In this document: one piece after another, positions 43,957 through 54,361 of the stretch
How positions within the stretch are numbered: position 1 is the first letter of the stretch
Layout: every line of letters starts with the position of its first letter
NCBI RefSeq assembly: GCF_013522725.1
Contig: NZ_JAAMRF010000008.1
Coordinates: 62,001 to 126,000, forward strand
DNA length: 64,000 bases
Direction: 5' to 3'
Source of the DNA: Stutzerimonas azotifigens
Lineage (GTDB): Bacteria > Pseudomonadota > Gammaproteobacteria > Pseudomonadales > Pseudomonadaceae
Program-made: the position numbers and the translations under genes
The notes under the pieces: model-generated
Databases searched by the model: none
What the model was told of the DNA's origin: nothing
Seen by the model: the letters and a program-made list of their open reading frames with translations, nothing else

Positions 43957-45096
43957 ATGAGCATCGTTTCTCTCCCGCAGCACTTCAATGCCCAGCGCGT
44001 CCGTGGCGAGAGCCCGGCGGCGGCGCGGCGCCAGCAGCTCGAAGCGGTTTCCGAGCAGTTCGAGGCGCTGTTCCTGCAGCAGATCCTCAAGCAGATGCGC
44101 AAGGCCAGCGACGTGCTGGGTGCCGGTAACCCGATGCGCAGCCGCGAGCTGGACACCATGCGCGACTTCTATGACGAAGTGCTGGCCCAGACGCTGGCCG
44201 GCAAGCGTCAGACGGGTATCGCCGACATGCTGGTGCAGCAACTCGGCGGCGGCGCCGACCTGGTCGCCGCGCAAGCCCCGGCCTCCGGAACCCTGCCCGG
44301 CAGGTCCCAGGGCGCCAGCCTGCACAGCATCGGCCGCTCCGTTCAGCGCGGTGTCGAGGCGCTGGACATGGCCTGGACCCGCGGCAAGGAAGGCTTCAGG
44401 GCGCTAGTCGACAGCGTGATCAAGCACGAGTCCAGTGGCAACATCGCCGCCGTTTCGGCCAAGGGCGCCCGGGGCCTGATGCAGCTGATGCCCGGCACGG
44501 CGCGCGACATGGCCGCCGAACTCGGTCTGCCCTACAGCGAAGCGCGGCTGACCGAGGACGCCGAGTACAACAAGCGCCTGGGCAGCGCCTACCTGAACAA
44601 GATGCTCGACCGTTACGACGGTCACCAGGCCCTGGCCCTGGCCGCCTACAACGCCGGGCCCGGCAAGGTGGACGAATGGCTCAAGACGCTGGGCGATCCG
44701 CGTACCGGCGAAATCGGCACCGCGGCCTGGGTGCAGAAGATTCCCTACCAGGAAACCCGCAACTACACCCGCAACATCCTCGGCGACCTGCAGGCCGCCG
44801 CCGCGCGGCCGCGAGCGGAGCAGGCCCAAATGACCCTCGATACGACGCCACGCTGGTCGCAGCAGGCCCGTGTCGGCCTGGAGTCGGCCGAACGGCTGAA
44901 GAACGCCGAGCTGATCGCCGTGAGTCAGGGCAAGCGGCTGGTGATCGACGAAGCCGATTCGGACGATGCGGCGCTTAAGTCCGCGCCCGATCCGGTCGCC
45001 CTGTTCAGGAATCAGCATCCCGTCGCGGCGCCGGGCGGTCATCAATCGGTCGCATTCGCCCAGCCGATCCGCATCGAGAAGGAAATCCTGTCGTGA
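43957..45096 (+). CDS. flgJ: FlgJ with rod-scaffold domain fused to lytic transglycosylase domain
   Basis: The protein has 379 residues. Residues 1-105 are the FlgJ rod-scaffolding domain (QFEALFLQQILKQMRKASDV and SRELDTMRDFYDEVLAQTLA). Unlike enterobacterial FlgJ, which carries a GH73 glucosaminidase, the middle part here (about residues 145-270) is a soluble lytic transglycosylase domain. Its catalytic Glu lies in KHESSGN, followed by SAKGARGLMQLMPGTA and AAYNAGPG. It opens the peptidoglycan for the rod. The last ~100 residues are a low-complexity tail. It overlaps flgK by 4 bases. Confidence 0.94.
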   Translation: MSIVSLPQHFNAQRVRGESPAAARRQQLEAVSEQFEALFLQQILKQMRKASDVLGAGNPMRSRELDTMRDFYDEVLAQTLAGKRQTGIADMLVQQLGGGADLVAAQAPASGTLPGRSQGASLHSIGRSVQRGVEALDMAWTRGKEGFRALVDSVIKHESSGNIAAVSAKGARGLMQLMPGTARDMAAELGLPYSEARLTEDAEYNKRLGSAYLNKMLDRYDGHQALALAAYNAGPGKVDEWLKTLGDPRTGEIGTAAWVQKIPYQETRNYTRNILGDLQAAAARPRAEQAQMTLDTTPRWSQQARVGLESAERLKNAELIAVSQGKRLVIDEADSDDAALKSAPDPVALFRNQHPVAAPGGHQSVAFAQPIRIEKEILS

Positions 45097-46460
45097 GCAT
45101 TTTGAGTCAGATCGGCTACAGCGGTGTGCGCGCCTCGCAACTGGCGATGACCTCGACCAGCCAGAACATCGCCAACGTCAACACCCCCGGCTTCAGCCGG
45201 CTCTCGCCAGAGCTGCGCTCGGTCGCAGGCCTGAGTGGCTCGAACATCGGTTCCGGCGTTCAGGTCACCAGCATTCGCCGTCTGGCCAACGAGTTCCAGA
45301 CCCAGCAACTCTGGCGCGCCACCACCGAGCAGAACTATTTCAGCACCACCCAGCAGTACCTGACGTCGCTCGAAGGCCTGCTCGCTGCCGAAGGTTCGAG
45401 CATCAGCGTCGGTCTGGACAACTTCTTCGCGGCGCTCAGCGAAGCGAGCTCGACGCCCGAATCCAGTGCCCTGCGCCAGCAGATACTGGGCGAGGCCAAG
45501 CAGCTCGCGCAGCGCTTCAACGGCCTCAACGGCAACATCGGTACGCAGATCACCGCGCTGCAGGGCCAGCGCACCGCCATGGTCAGCGAGATGAACGGGC
45601 TGGCCGGCAACATCGCCGCGCTGAACAAGCAGATCACCGAACTCGAATCCACCGGCAGCGACACCGCGACCCTGCGCGACTATCGCGAGAACCTGGTCAA
45701 GGATCTGAGCCAGTACGCCGGCATCCGCGTACAGGAAATGGGCGATGGCTCGCTCAGCGTGTCGCTCGCCAACGGGCAGCCGCTGGTCGCCGGCGGCACG
45801 GCGGGGGAGCTGCGGATCGAGAACACCGTCGACGGTCGCCAGGACGTCTCGCTGGTGTTCGCCAAGACCACCTTCCCGCTGGCACAGGACGGGCTCGGCG
45901 GCTCGCTCGGCGGTCTTCACGACGCCGAATACGGCGACCTGCGCCCGGCCCAGGCAGAGCTTCACGAGATGGCGTCGGCGTTGTCGCAGATGGTCAACGA
46001 GACCCTGGCGGACGGCTTCGATCTCGACGGCAATCCCGGCCAGCCGCTGTTCGTCTACGACCCCGACAGCACCAGCGGCATGCTCGGCGTGAGCGCCCTG
46101 AAACCCTCGGAGCTGGCGTTCTCATCCGTGCCTGGCGAAGTCGGCAACAATGAAACGCTGCTGGGTCTCTTGGAGATCAAGAACCGCCGTATCGACGTCG
46201 GCGGCAATCAGGTCGCACTCAATGAAGGCTACGCCGTCCTGGTGGGTCGCGTGGCCAGCGGCAGTCGCCAGAACCAGGCCGACCTGGCTGCCGCCACCAC
46301 GCTTACCGGGCAGGCCCAGGCGCAGCGTGACAGCGTCAGCGCGGTGAACCTGGACGAGGAAGCAGTCAACCTCATGACCTACCAGCAGGCCTACCAGGCC
46401 AACCTGAAGGTCATCAGCACCTCCAACGACCTGTTCAGCGCCGTTCTGGCGATGTTCTGA
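45093..46460 (+). CDS. flgK: Hook-filament junction protein FlgK (HAP1, lateral system)
   Basis: The protein has 455 residues, short for FlgK. FlgK is the first hook-filament junction protein. The N-terminal GVRASQLAMTSTSQNIANVNTPGFSR block and the C-terminal VNLDEEAVNLMTYQQAYQANLKVISTSNDLFSAVL block are conserved. Start is GTG, overlapping flgJ as GTGA. FlgN is its probable chaperone. Confidence 0.95.
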   Translation: MSILSQIGYSGVRASQLAMTSTSQNIANVNTPGFSRLSPELRSVAGLSGSNIGSGVQVTSIRRLANEFQTQQLWRATTEQNYFSTTQQYLTSLEGLLAAEGSSISVGLDNFFAALSEASSTPESSALRQQILGEAKQLAQRFNGLNGNIGTQITALQGQRTAMVSEMNGLAGNIAALNKQITELESTGSDTATLRDYRENLVKDLSQYAGIRVQEMGDGSLSVSLANGQPLVAGGTAGELRIENTVDGRQDVSLVFAKTTFPLAQDGLGGSLGGLHDAEYGDLRPAQAELHEMASALSQMVNETLADGFDLDGNPGQPLFVYDPDSTSGMLGVSALKPSELAFSSVPGEVGNNETLLGLLEIKNRRIDVGGNQVALNEGYAVLVGRVASGSRQNQADLAAATTLTGQAQAQRDSVSAVNLDEEAVNLMTYQQAYQANLKVISTSNDLFSAVLAMF

Positions 46461-46492
46461 CGCGCGTAAGCGGATAGACGAGACTTACACCC

Positions 46493-47404
46493 ATGCGGAT
46501 CTCCAACGCCCAGATCACCGCGCTGATGCACGGCTCGATGAATACCAGTTCCGAAAAGCTCGGCAAGCTGATGCAGCAGATGGCCACCGGCGAGCGGCTG
46601 CTGCTGCCGTCGGACGACCCCATCGCCAGCGTGCGCGTGCTGCGCATCCAGCGCGAGGAAGCGAGCCTGGCGCAGTACCGCAGCAACATCGCCAACGTCT
46701 CGGGCAACCTGTCGAAGCAGGAAACCAACCTCAAGGCCGCCTCGGATAGCATGCTCAGCGTCCGTGATCTGCTGCTCTGGGCGGCCAACGGTTCGAACAC
46801 CAGCGAGGATCTGGGCGCCATCGCCAACGAGCTGGACACGCTGGAGAACACAATCCTGAGTTTCGCCAACGTGCGGGACGAGGAGGGTCGCTACCTATTC
46901 TCCGGGACGCTGAGCGACCGTCCGGCCATCACCTACGACGAGACCACCGGTCGCTACAACCTCAGCGGCAACGACAAGCACCGCCAGGCGGCGGTCGCCA
47001 ACGGTGTGCTGGTCGAGGAGAATGTGACCGCGGCGCAAGTGTTCGGCGACGTCTCCATGCTCAACGACCTCAATACGCTGGTGCAGATGCTCAAGGACCC
47101 GGCGCTCGATGCCGGCGACCCGGCCGTGCGGGCCCAGATCACCGCCACGCTGGGCAGCCTCGACGCCACCCACGGCGACTTGCTGGGTGCGGTGACCGAG
47201 CTGGGCGGACGGCAGAACACCCTGACGCTGCTCACCGACAGCAACGAGGACGTGTCGCTGGTGAACCAGAAAATCGAAGGCGAGCTGTCGCGCCTGGACT
47301 ACGCCGGCGCGAGCATCGACCTGAACAACTACCAGATGGCGCTGCAGGCAACCCAGAAGACGTACTTGAAGATCAACGAACTGTCCCTGTTCGGGCTGCT
47401 CTGA
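46493..47404 (+). CDS. flgL: Hook-filament junction protein FlgL (HAP3, lateral system)
   Basis: The protein has 303 residues. FlgL is the second junction protein and resembles flagellin at its ends (MRISNAQITALMHGSMNTSSEKLGKLMQQMATGERLLLPSDDP). The C-terminal SRLDYAGASIDLNNYQMALQATQKTYLKINELSLFGLL is typical. It follows flgK after 32 bases. An unknown gene follows after 14 bases, with no terminator between. Confidence 0.95.
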   Translation: MRISNAQITALMHGSMNTSSEKLGKLMQQMATGERLLLPSDDPIASVRVLRIQREEASLAQYRSNIANVSGNLSKQETNLKAASDSMLSVRDLLLWAANGSNTSEDLGAIANELDTLENTILSFANVRDEEGRYLFSGTLSDRPAITYDETTGRYNLSGNDKHRQAAVANGVLVEENVTAAQVFGDVSMLNDLNTLVQMLKDPALDAGDPAVRAQITATLGSLDATHGDLLGAVTELGGRQNTLTLLTDSNEDVSLVNQKIEGELSRLDYAGASIDLNNYQMALQATQKTYLKINELSLFGLL

Positions 47405-47418
47405 CCGAGGTGGTGTGA

Positions 47419-48462
47419 ATGAAGATTGGCAAGCAGCTTCCCGCTGTTTCGACGATCAACCCACAGGATCGCCGCCAGGCGTTGCTGCCCGATGCGCCGT
47501 TGCCGAAGGCGCGCGGCGAGCGGGCCGGCAGCGAGCTGCCCGCGGGAACCGCCCGGGGCGGCAAGAAGAACGCCAGCTTCAACCTGCAGCTCAACCAGCA
47601 GTTGTCTTCGATGCAGTCGGCCGAAAGCTACCTGACGGACCTGCAGGGCCGCCTTTCGGATCTCAAGCTCAACCTCAGCCGCGAACTCACCGCGCAGTCC
47701 CAGGTCGGTGAGCGGGAAGCCATTCGCCAGGGCGTGAAGAAGGTCGGCGAACTGCTCGCGCAGCGCGCCAAACGGTCCGGTAACGCGCTGGATGCGAACC
47801 TCAAGCTCCACCTGCATGAGCCGGTTCGTGCACGCTTCAGCCTGCAGGGGCTGGAATCGATCGAAGCCGTTCGCCAATCCGGCAAGGAGACCCTGTTGTT
47901 CAGCGGCGGGCGTCAGCTTGCCGAGCCGGTGGCGGTCGTGCTGGACGACAACCTCAGCGACGAGCAGATCCTACGCCGCTTCAACGCCTCGCTGGGGCAG
48001 GCCGGTATTCGCGCCGAACTGGCCCAGGGCGGCGAGCTGAAGTTCTCCGCACGTGAGTCCGACTGGCTGCGCCTGAAGGACCAGTTGGGCGTTCAGGGCG
48101 AAGGCAAGTTGTTCGCCAAGGGCCAGTACAGCCGGCTGCACAGCGAGCAGGAGCAACTGCTGGCGTTTCCGGATGATCTGCGGCTCGATTCGCTGCGCGA
48201 GATGCGTCGCGTGCTCGATTCGGTCGTCGCGGCGCTGGACAAGGTATCGGCCATGCGCGAGCAGCTTGGCCACCGCCAGGAGGAAATCCGTGAATTCCTC
48301 GCACGCCAGGCCGACGCCGATGAGCAGGAATGGGCGCTCGCCTATGCCCGCTCGGTCTTCGACCTGATGAACCGTAGCCCGTCGAGCTATGCCGCCGTCA
48401 CCCAGACCGTGGTCGCCCAGGCCAATATCAGCCGGTTCTCCGTGGTCAGCCTGCTGTCCTGA
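47419..48462 (+). CDS. Hook-associated-like protein of unknown function (LafW-type candidate)
   Basis: The protein has 347 residues. It begins MKIGKQLPAVSTINPQDRRQ and contains mixed helical segments. The C-terminus ends in a helix (VTQTVVAQANISRFSVVSLLS) reminiscent of axial flagellar proteins, and a middle helix (SSMQSAESYLTDLQGRLSDLKLNLSR) resembles flagellin-like coiled coils. It is the last gene of the flgBCDEFGHIJKL operon, 14 bases after flgL, followed by a terminator. E. coli Flag-2 loci contain a hook-associated gene lafW; this may be its counterpart, but I see no sequence proof. Exact function unknown. Confidence 0.65.
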   Translation: MKIGKQLPAVSTINPQDRRQALLPDAPLPKARGERAGSELPAGTARGGKKNASFNLQLNQQLSSMQSAESYLTDLQGRLSDLKLNLSRELTAQSQVGEREAIRQGVKKVGELLAQRAKRSGNALDANLKLHLHEPVRARFSLQGLESIEAVRQSGKETLLFSGGRQLAEPVAVVLDDNLSDEQILRRFNASLGQAGIRAELAQGGELKFSARESDWLRLKDQLGVQGEGKLFAKGQYSRLHSEQEQLLAFPDDLRLDSLREMRRVLDSVVAALDKVSAMREQLGHRQEEIREFLARQADADEQEWALAYARSVFDLMNRSPSSYAAVTQTVVAQANISRFSVVSLLS

Positions 48463-48525
48463 TCCTTCGCGGCCCCTTTGGGGTCTCTTCCCCCCTTCCT
48501 TCAGCGTCGATCACTTGCCGTCCCC

Positions 48526-48556
48526 CGCGGCACCTTCGTGCGGCCCGCTTTTTTTT
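48526..48556 (+). terminator. Terminator of the flgB-flgL operon
   Basis: A GC-rich self-complementary stretch (GCGG... GCAC/GTGC ...CCGC, with interruptions) is followed at once by a T8 run (48549-48556). It lies about 65 bases after the last gene. The stem is imperfect, so efficiency may be moderate. An earlier CCCC-TTT-GGGG hairpin at about 48475 is weaker. Confidence 0.65.
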
Positions 48557-48565
48557 GAGCGTCAC

Positions 48566-48592
48566 TGTCGATTCATCCCTTCTGCGTTCGAC
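48566..48592 (+). promoter_or_regulatory. Putative ECF42 autoregulated promoter
   Basis: TGTCGA at 48566-48571 and CGAC at 48589-48592 are separated by 17 bases. This matches the -35 TGTCGA and -10 CGA/TC pattern I recall for ECF42-group sigma factors. It lies 39 bases before the GTG start of the first gene of an operon that ends with an ECF42-type sigma factor, so the sigma factor may drive its own operon. Confidence 0.65.
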
Positions 48593-48630
48593 TAGAGGTA
48601 TCCAGTCATCGGTCGCACGGGGATACCGAC

Positions 48631-48999
48631 GTGAAATACCTCTGCCTGATTCATCTCGATCACGATGCCTTCGCCCGTTTGAGCGGCGCGCAGTGCGTGT
48701 CGCTGGCCAGCGAATGCCTGGCCTACCGGGACGATCTTCAGCGTGGGGGGCAACTGATCGCGGCGGGATTTCTCCAGCCGCTGCGCGCGGCGACCTCGCT
48801 TCGCCTGCGGGGCACCGATCCTTGCCTCGACGCCGGGCCTTGCCTGCCGGCGCGCGACCCGCTCTGCGGCTTCTACCTGATCGAAGCCACCGACCTCAAC
48901 GACGCGATCAGGCTCACCGCCCACGCGCCCTCGGCCCGCCATGGCTGCATCGAGATCCGAGCGGTGCATGGCGCCGCGCTACCGCTGCCGTTGCACTGA
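48631..48999 (+). CDS. YCII/DGPF-related small protein (degenerate)
   Basis: The protein has 122 residues and a ferredoxin-like fold of the YCII/DGPF family (MKYLCLIHLDHDAFARLSG start, later FYLIEATDLNDAIRLT). The DGPF loop itself is missing (a DAGPCLPARDP stretch replaces it), so it is a divergent member. GGGGA lies 7 bases before the GTG start. It is the first gene of the ECF42 operon. Its biochemical function is not known. Confidence 0.75.
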   Translation: MKYLCLIHLDHDAFARLSGAQCVSLASECLAYRDDLQRGGQLIAAGFLQPLRAATSLRLRGTDPCLDAGPCLPARDPLCGFYLIEATDLNDAIRLTAHAPSARHGCIEIRAVHGAALPLPLH

Positions 49000-49048
49000 C
49001 CACCCCGGCGTCGCCGCCGGCGACGCCTTACACCCGGAGGAACGCAAG

Positions 49049-49516
49049 ATGAACACCGCAAACCACGAAGAAGCCCGTATCCGTGAGCTGACCGAGGCGT
49101 TCGTCGCCGCAGTGGGCGCCAAGGACCTGGATCGGATCATGGCCGGCTACGCCGACGACGTGATCGCCTTCGATGCCGTCGGGGAGTTGCAATTCAAGGG
49201 CGCGCAGCTATACCGAGAACACTGGCAGCGCTGCCTGTCGTTCTGCCAGGGCGAAGGACTCTTCGAGATCCATGACATGGACATTCAAGCCACCGGCGAC
49301 CTGGCGTTCGGGCACTTTCTCAGCCACTGCGGCGGCCCTAACGAACAGGGCGAGATGCAGACCTGCTGGATGCGCGGCACCCGCTGCTGGCGCAAGCAGG
49401 GCGGCGAGTGGAAGGTGGTCCACGAACACTTCTCCGCGCCCTTCGACATGCAGTCCGGCGCGGTGCAGTTCAACCTGCAGCCGGAATCGGGCGCGACATC
49501 CAGGGAGCACGCATGA
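49049..49516 (+). CDS. SnoaL-like / nuclear transport factor 2-fold protein
   Basis: The protein has 155 residues and one NTF2-like cone fold: TEAFVAAVGAKDLDRIMAGYADDVIAFDAVG at the start and GGEWKVVHEHFSAPFD near the end. The family includes cyclases and ketosteroid isomerase relatives, and members often accompany YCII proteins and ECF42 sigma factors. GGAGG lies 8 bases before the ATG at 49049. It overlaps the next gene by 4 bases (ATGA-type). Substrate unknown. Confidence 0.8.
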   Translation: MNTANHEEARIRELTEAFVAAVGAKDLDRIMAGYADDVIAFDAVGELQFKGAQLYREHWQRCLSFCQGEGLFEIHDMDIQATGDLAFGHFLSHCGGPNEQGEMQTCWMRGTRCWRKQGGEWKVVHEHFSAPFDMQSGAVQFNLQPESGATSREHA

Positions 49517-49869
49517 ATTTTCTCTGCCTGATCTATTACGACGAAGCGAAGGTCGATGCCATGACCGACGAGCAATGGCTGGCCCTGGTCAGCCGGTGCT
49601 TGGCCTTTGGCGAGCGGTTGCGCGCCAGCGGGCACATGCTCGCCGGCGAGCCGCTGCAGTCGGTGCGTACCGCTAAGACACTGCGCAGCGAGGGTGGCGC
49701 GTTGTCCGTGGTGGACGGACCCTTCGCCGAAACCAAGGAGCAGCTGGCGGGCTTTTACATGATCGATGCGCCGGATATCGAGGCGGCGGTGGCGATCGCG
49801 GCGGAAATTCCGCCGGCTCACCTGGGCAGCATCGAAGTCAGGCCACTGCGCCAACTGCCGCAGCGCTGA
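49513..49869 (+). CDS. DGPF domain protein (YCII family)
   Basis: The protein has 118 residues. The DGPFAETKEQLAGFYMIDA block names the family. The rest is a short ferredoxin-like fold. DGPF proteins are the hallmark neighbours of ECF42 sigma factors; their function is not established. It starts inside the SnoaL-like gene stop (ATG at 49513), so translation is coupled, and the sigma factor begins 14 bases after its stop. Confidence 0.88.
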   Translation: MNFLCLIYYDEAKVDAMTDEQWLALVSRCLAFGERLRASGHMLAGEPLQSVRTAKTLRSEGGALSVVDGPFAETKEQLAGFYMIDAPDIEAAVAIAAEIPPAHLGSIEVRPLRQLPQR

Positions 49870-49883
49870 GGGCGGGCAGCATC

Positions 49884-51103
49884 ATGGCAGCGAGCACCGT
49901 CGAGGCGATCTACCGGCAGGAGTCACGGCGGGTTCTGGCCACCCTGATCCGCCTGCTGGGCGATTTCGACCTGGCCGAGGAAGCGCTTCACGAGGCCTTC
50001 ATCGCGGCCGTCGAGCAGTGGCCGCGTGACGGTTTGCCCGCCAATCCGCGCGCCTGGCTGGTCTCCGCCGGCCGCTTCAAGGCGATCGACGGGTTGCGTC
50101 GGCGGGCGCGCTTCGATGCCTCGCTGGCGGCGCTGGCCGAGCAGCTGGCCGCGCCGGAGCGCGACGTGGATGAGCCTGGCATGGAAGACGACCGCTTGCG
50201 GTTGATCTTCACCTGCTGCCATCCGAGGCTGCCGGACGATGCCCAGGTGGCACTGACGCTGCGCGAGGTCTGCGGGTTGAAGACCGAGCAGATCGCGCGG
50301 GCGTTCCTCGTCGCGCCCACCACCATCGCGCAGCGCATCGTCAGGGCCAAAAGCCGGATCCGTTCGCTGGGCATTCCCTACGAGGTGCCGGGGGCGCAGG
50401 CGCTCGCCGCGCGGCTGGGCAGCGTGTTGCGTGTCATCTACCTGGTGTTCAACGAGGGGTACTGCGCCTCGTCGGGCGATGCGCTGATCCGCGCCGACCT
50501 GACCGGCGAGGCGATCCGGCTCGGCCGCCTGCTGACGGAGCTGCTCCCCGAGCCCGAGGCGTTCGGGCTGTTGGCCCTGATGCTGCTACAGAACGCCCGT
50601 CAGGCGGCGCGCACTGACGTCCACGGCCAGTTGGTGCTGTTGGAGGAGCAGGATCGCTCGCTCTGGGAGCCGGCCGCGATCGCCGAGGGCGTGCTGCTGG
50701 TGACTCGCGCCCTGATGTCGCGGCGTTTCGGCCCCTATTCGCTGCAGGCTGCGATCGCTGCGGTGCATGCCCAGGCCCGGCGTGCCGAGGCGACCGACTG
50801 GCGGCAGATCGTCGGGCTCTACGATGTGCTCCTGCAGCTGGAGCCCTCGGCGGTGGTCGAACTCAACCGCGCGGTGGCGCTGGCGATGTGCGAGGGGCCG
50901 GCGGCCGGGCTGGCGCACGTCGACGGGCTGCTGGCACGCGGTGAGCTGGACGACTACCACCTGGCCCACGCCGCGCGTGCCGATCTGTGCCGGCGCCTCG
51001 GGCGCACCCGCGAGGCCGGGGAGAGCTATCGGCGCGCGCTGGCGCTGGCGAGGCTGGAGCCGGAGCGGCGCTTTCTGCGCCAGCGGCTGGAACAGCTCGC
51101 GCG

Positions 51104-51107
<4 letters not shown>
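49884..51107 (+). CDS. ECF42-group RNA polymerase sigma factor with long C-terminal extension
   Basis: The protein has 407 residues, about double the size of a simple ECF sigma. Sigma region 2 is at the N-terminus (LLGDFDLAEEALHEAFIAAVEQWPR and NPRAWLVSAGRFKAID) and region 4 at about 120-170 (TLREVCGLKTEQIARAFLVAPTTIAQRIVRAK). The remaining ~220 residues are a TPR-like helical extension typical of ECF42 and DUF6596 proteins, thought to replace a separate anti-sigma factor. No anti-sigma gene is adjacent. It ends 3 bases into the convergent DctD-like gene (4-base overlap of the 3' ends). Confidence 0.9.
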
Positions 51108-52459
<1,352 letters not shown>

Positions 52460-52526
52460 GCGCTGCTCCTGCTTGTTGGCTCTAGCCTGTTGATACCGGC
52501 CCGCAAGGGGCGAAGCAAGTGTCCGC

Positions 52527-54293
52527 TCATGTCACCGGCACCTGTGCCGGGGCGGCCGCGAGCCTCAGGGTGAACACTGCGCCCAGTTCGTCGTTGTTCA
52601 CCTCCAGGCTGCCGCCCAGATCACGGACGATGCCATAGGACACCGCCAGGCCCAACCCCAGTCCCTGGCCGACCGGCTTGGTGGTATAGAAGGGCTCGAA
52701 GACCTTCTCCAGGTCGTCGCCAACGACGCCACCGCCGGTGTCGGCGACGCTGATGACCCAGCTGTCGCCCTCGCGGCGGCCGCTGATGCGCAGCTGCCTG
52801 CGCTCGCGGCCAGCCATCGCGTCGAGGGCGTTTTGTAGCAGGTTGATCAGGACCTGCTCCAGCCGGATGCCGTTACCGATCACCTCGGCGTCCTTCGGCA
52901 TCCGGACGATCACCTCCACCGCGTCGCTGCGAATGCGCGGGGCCAGCAGCTGCAGGGCCTGGTCGAGCACGTGGGCCAGGTTCAGCCGTTCGTGCAGGCC
53001 GCCCGGGCTCTTGCGGGCGAAGGTCTTCAGGTGGCCGGTCAGCGCCGCCATGCGCTCGAGCAGACCCTCGACCTGCACAAGCCCGTCGCGGACCTCCTCG
53101 GTGCGCTGGTGATCAAGCAGCAGGCGCAGGCTGCCGAGCTGCATGCGCAGGGCGGTCAACGGCTGGTTGATCTCATGGGCCATGGCGGCGGACATCTGGC
53201 CCAGGGCCGCCATGCGCGCCGCATGAACCAACTCGTCCTGGGCGGTGCGCAGTTCGGCCGTGCGTGCGTGCACCAGCTGCTCCAGCTCGCTGCGGCTGCG
53301 CGCTTCGAGACGCCGGGTCTTGCGCCGCTGGGCCAGGAACAGCAGCAGGAAGGCGAGGGTCATCCACACCCCGGCGGCCGCCAGGCGATAGCTACGCACG
53401 CTCTCGGCGATGGTCTGGGGCTCCTGCAACAGGTGCAGGGTCCAGCCTTCCTCGACCAGCGACAGATGCTGCCAGAGGTAGTTGCGGCGCCCGTCCGGGC
53501 CGTTCACGCGGCGTCGTTCGCTGCTTTCGTCCAGGCGCGCCAGCAACTGGGATTCGAGCGGCTGCAGGTTCTGTTCGGCGTAACGGCGCGCGGCCACCAG
53601 GCGCTCGCGGTTGGCGTCGCTGAGCGGGCTGAGATGGCGAAAGCGCCAGGCGGGGCGGTTGGCGAGGATGACGATGTCCAGTGAGTCGGCGACCAGCAGG
53701 ATGCCTGGCTGGCCAACCCAATCGCGCTGCATCTCTTCGAGCTCCAGCTTCACCACCAGCACGCCCAGGGTCCGGCCCTGCGCGTCCTTCACCGCGTGGG
53801 AGAGAAAGTAGCCCGGAATGCCCGTCGTGACCCCCACCGCAAAGTAGCGCCCCGCGCCATCGCTCATCGCGTCGCGAAAGTAGGGGCGGAAGGAATAGTT
53901 GTTGCCGACGAAGCTGGTCCACTCGCGCCAGTTGCTCGCCGCAATGGTCAGCCCCTGCGCGTCGAGCAGATAGAGCACGGCCGAGCCGGCGGCCTGGTTC
54001 TGCTGCTCGAGACGCTCGTTGAGCAGTTGGCGCAGCGCCTGATCGTCTGGCGACTCGAGCAGCTGCAGGATGTCGCTGTCCAGGGCCAGCAGTGCCGGCA
54101 CCGAACGGAAGCGCTCGACCAGGGTATGAATCGCCTGGGCATACAGCTCGAGCTGGCCGCGCGCCTCCAGGCTGCGCTCGCTCCAGGCCCGGCGCTCGGC
54201 GAATTGCCCGGCCCCATAGAGGCTGATCGCCAGACCCAGGAGAATCAGCAGGGTGATCGGCAGGAACGAACGGCTTCTGGGCAGGACGGGCAT
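52527..54293 (-). CDS. DctB-like membrane sensor histidine kinase
   Basis: The protein has 588 residues. Two membrane helices (about 10-26 and 300-320) bracket a periplasmic sensor domain of about 260 residues like the PAS-type DctB dCache domain. The kinase core shows the H-box AHEINQPLTALRMQ, N-box LINLLQNALDAM, and DTGGG and GLGLGLAV glycine motifs. DctB senses dicarboxylates, but the ligand here is unknown. I chose the ATG at 54293 because the longer in-frame region runs into the cfa gene and lacks homologous features. The response-regulator gene starts about 67 bases after its stop. Confidence 0.9.
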   Translation of the reverse strand: MPVLPRSRSFLPITLLILLGLAISLYGAGQFAERRAWSERSLEARGQLELYAQAIHTLVERFRSVPALLALDSDILQLLESPDDQALRQLLNERLEQQNQAAGSAVLYLLDAQGLTIAASNWREWTSFVGNNYSFRPYFRDAMSDGAGRYFAVGVTTGIPGYFLSHAVKDAQGRTLGVLVVKLELEEMQRDWVGQPGILLVADSLDIVILANRPAWRFRHLSPLSDANRERLVAARRYAEQNLQPLESQLLARLDESSERRRVNGPDGRRNYLWQHLSLVEEGWTLHLLQEPQTIAESVRSYRLAAAGVWMTLAFLLLFLAQRRKTRRLEARSRSELEQLVHARTAELRTAQDELVHAARMAALGQMSAAMAHEINQPLTALRMQLGSLRLLLDHQRTEEVRDGLVQVEGLLERMAALTGHLKTFARKSPGGLHERLNLAHVLDQALQLLAPRIRSDAVEVIVRMPKDAEVIGNGIRLEQVLINLLQNALDAMAGRERRQLRISGRREGDSWVISVADTGGGVVGDDLEKVFEPFYTTKPVGQGLGLGLAVSYGIVRDLGGSLEVNNDELGAVFTLRLAAAPAQVPVT

Positions 54294-54361
54294 GGGCGGC
54301 TCGGCGCGGGGGATCGGCGCATGGTAAGCCAAAGCCCCGCCGCCCGCCGAGCGTTGCGCCT

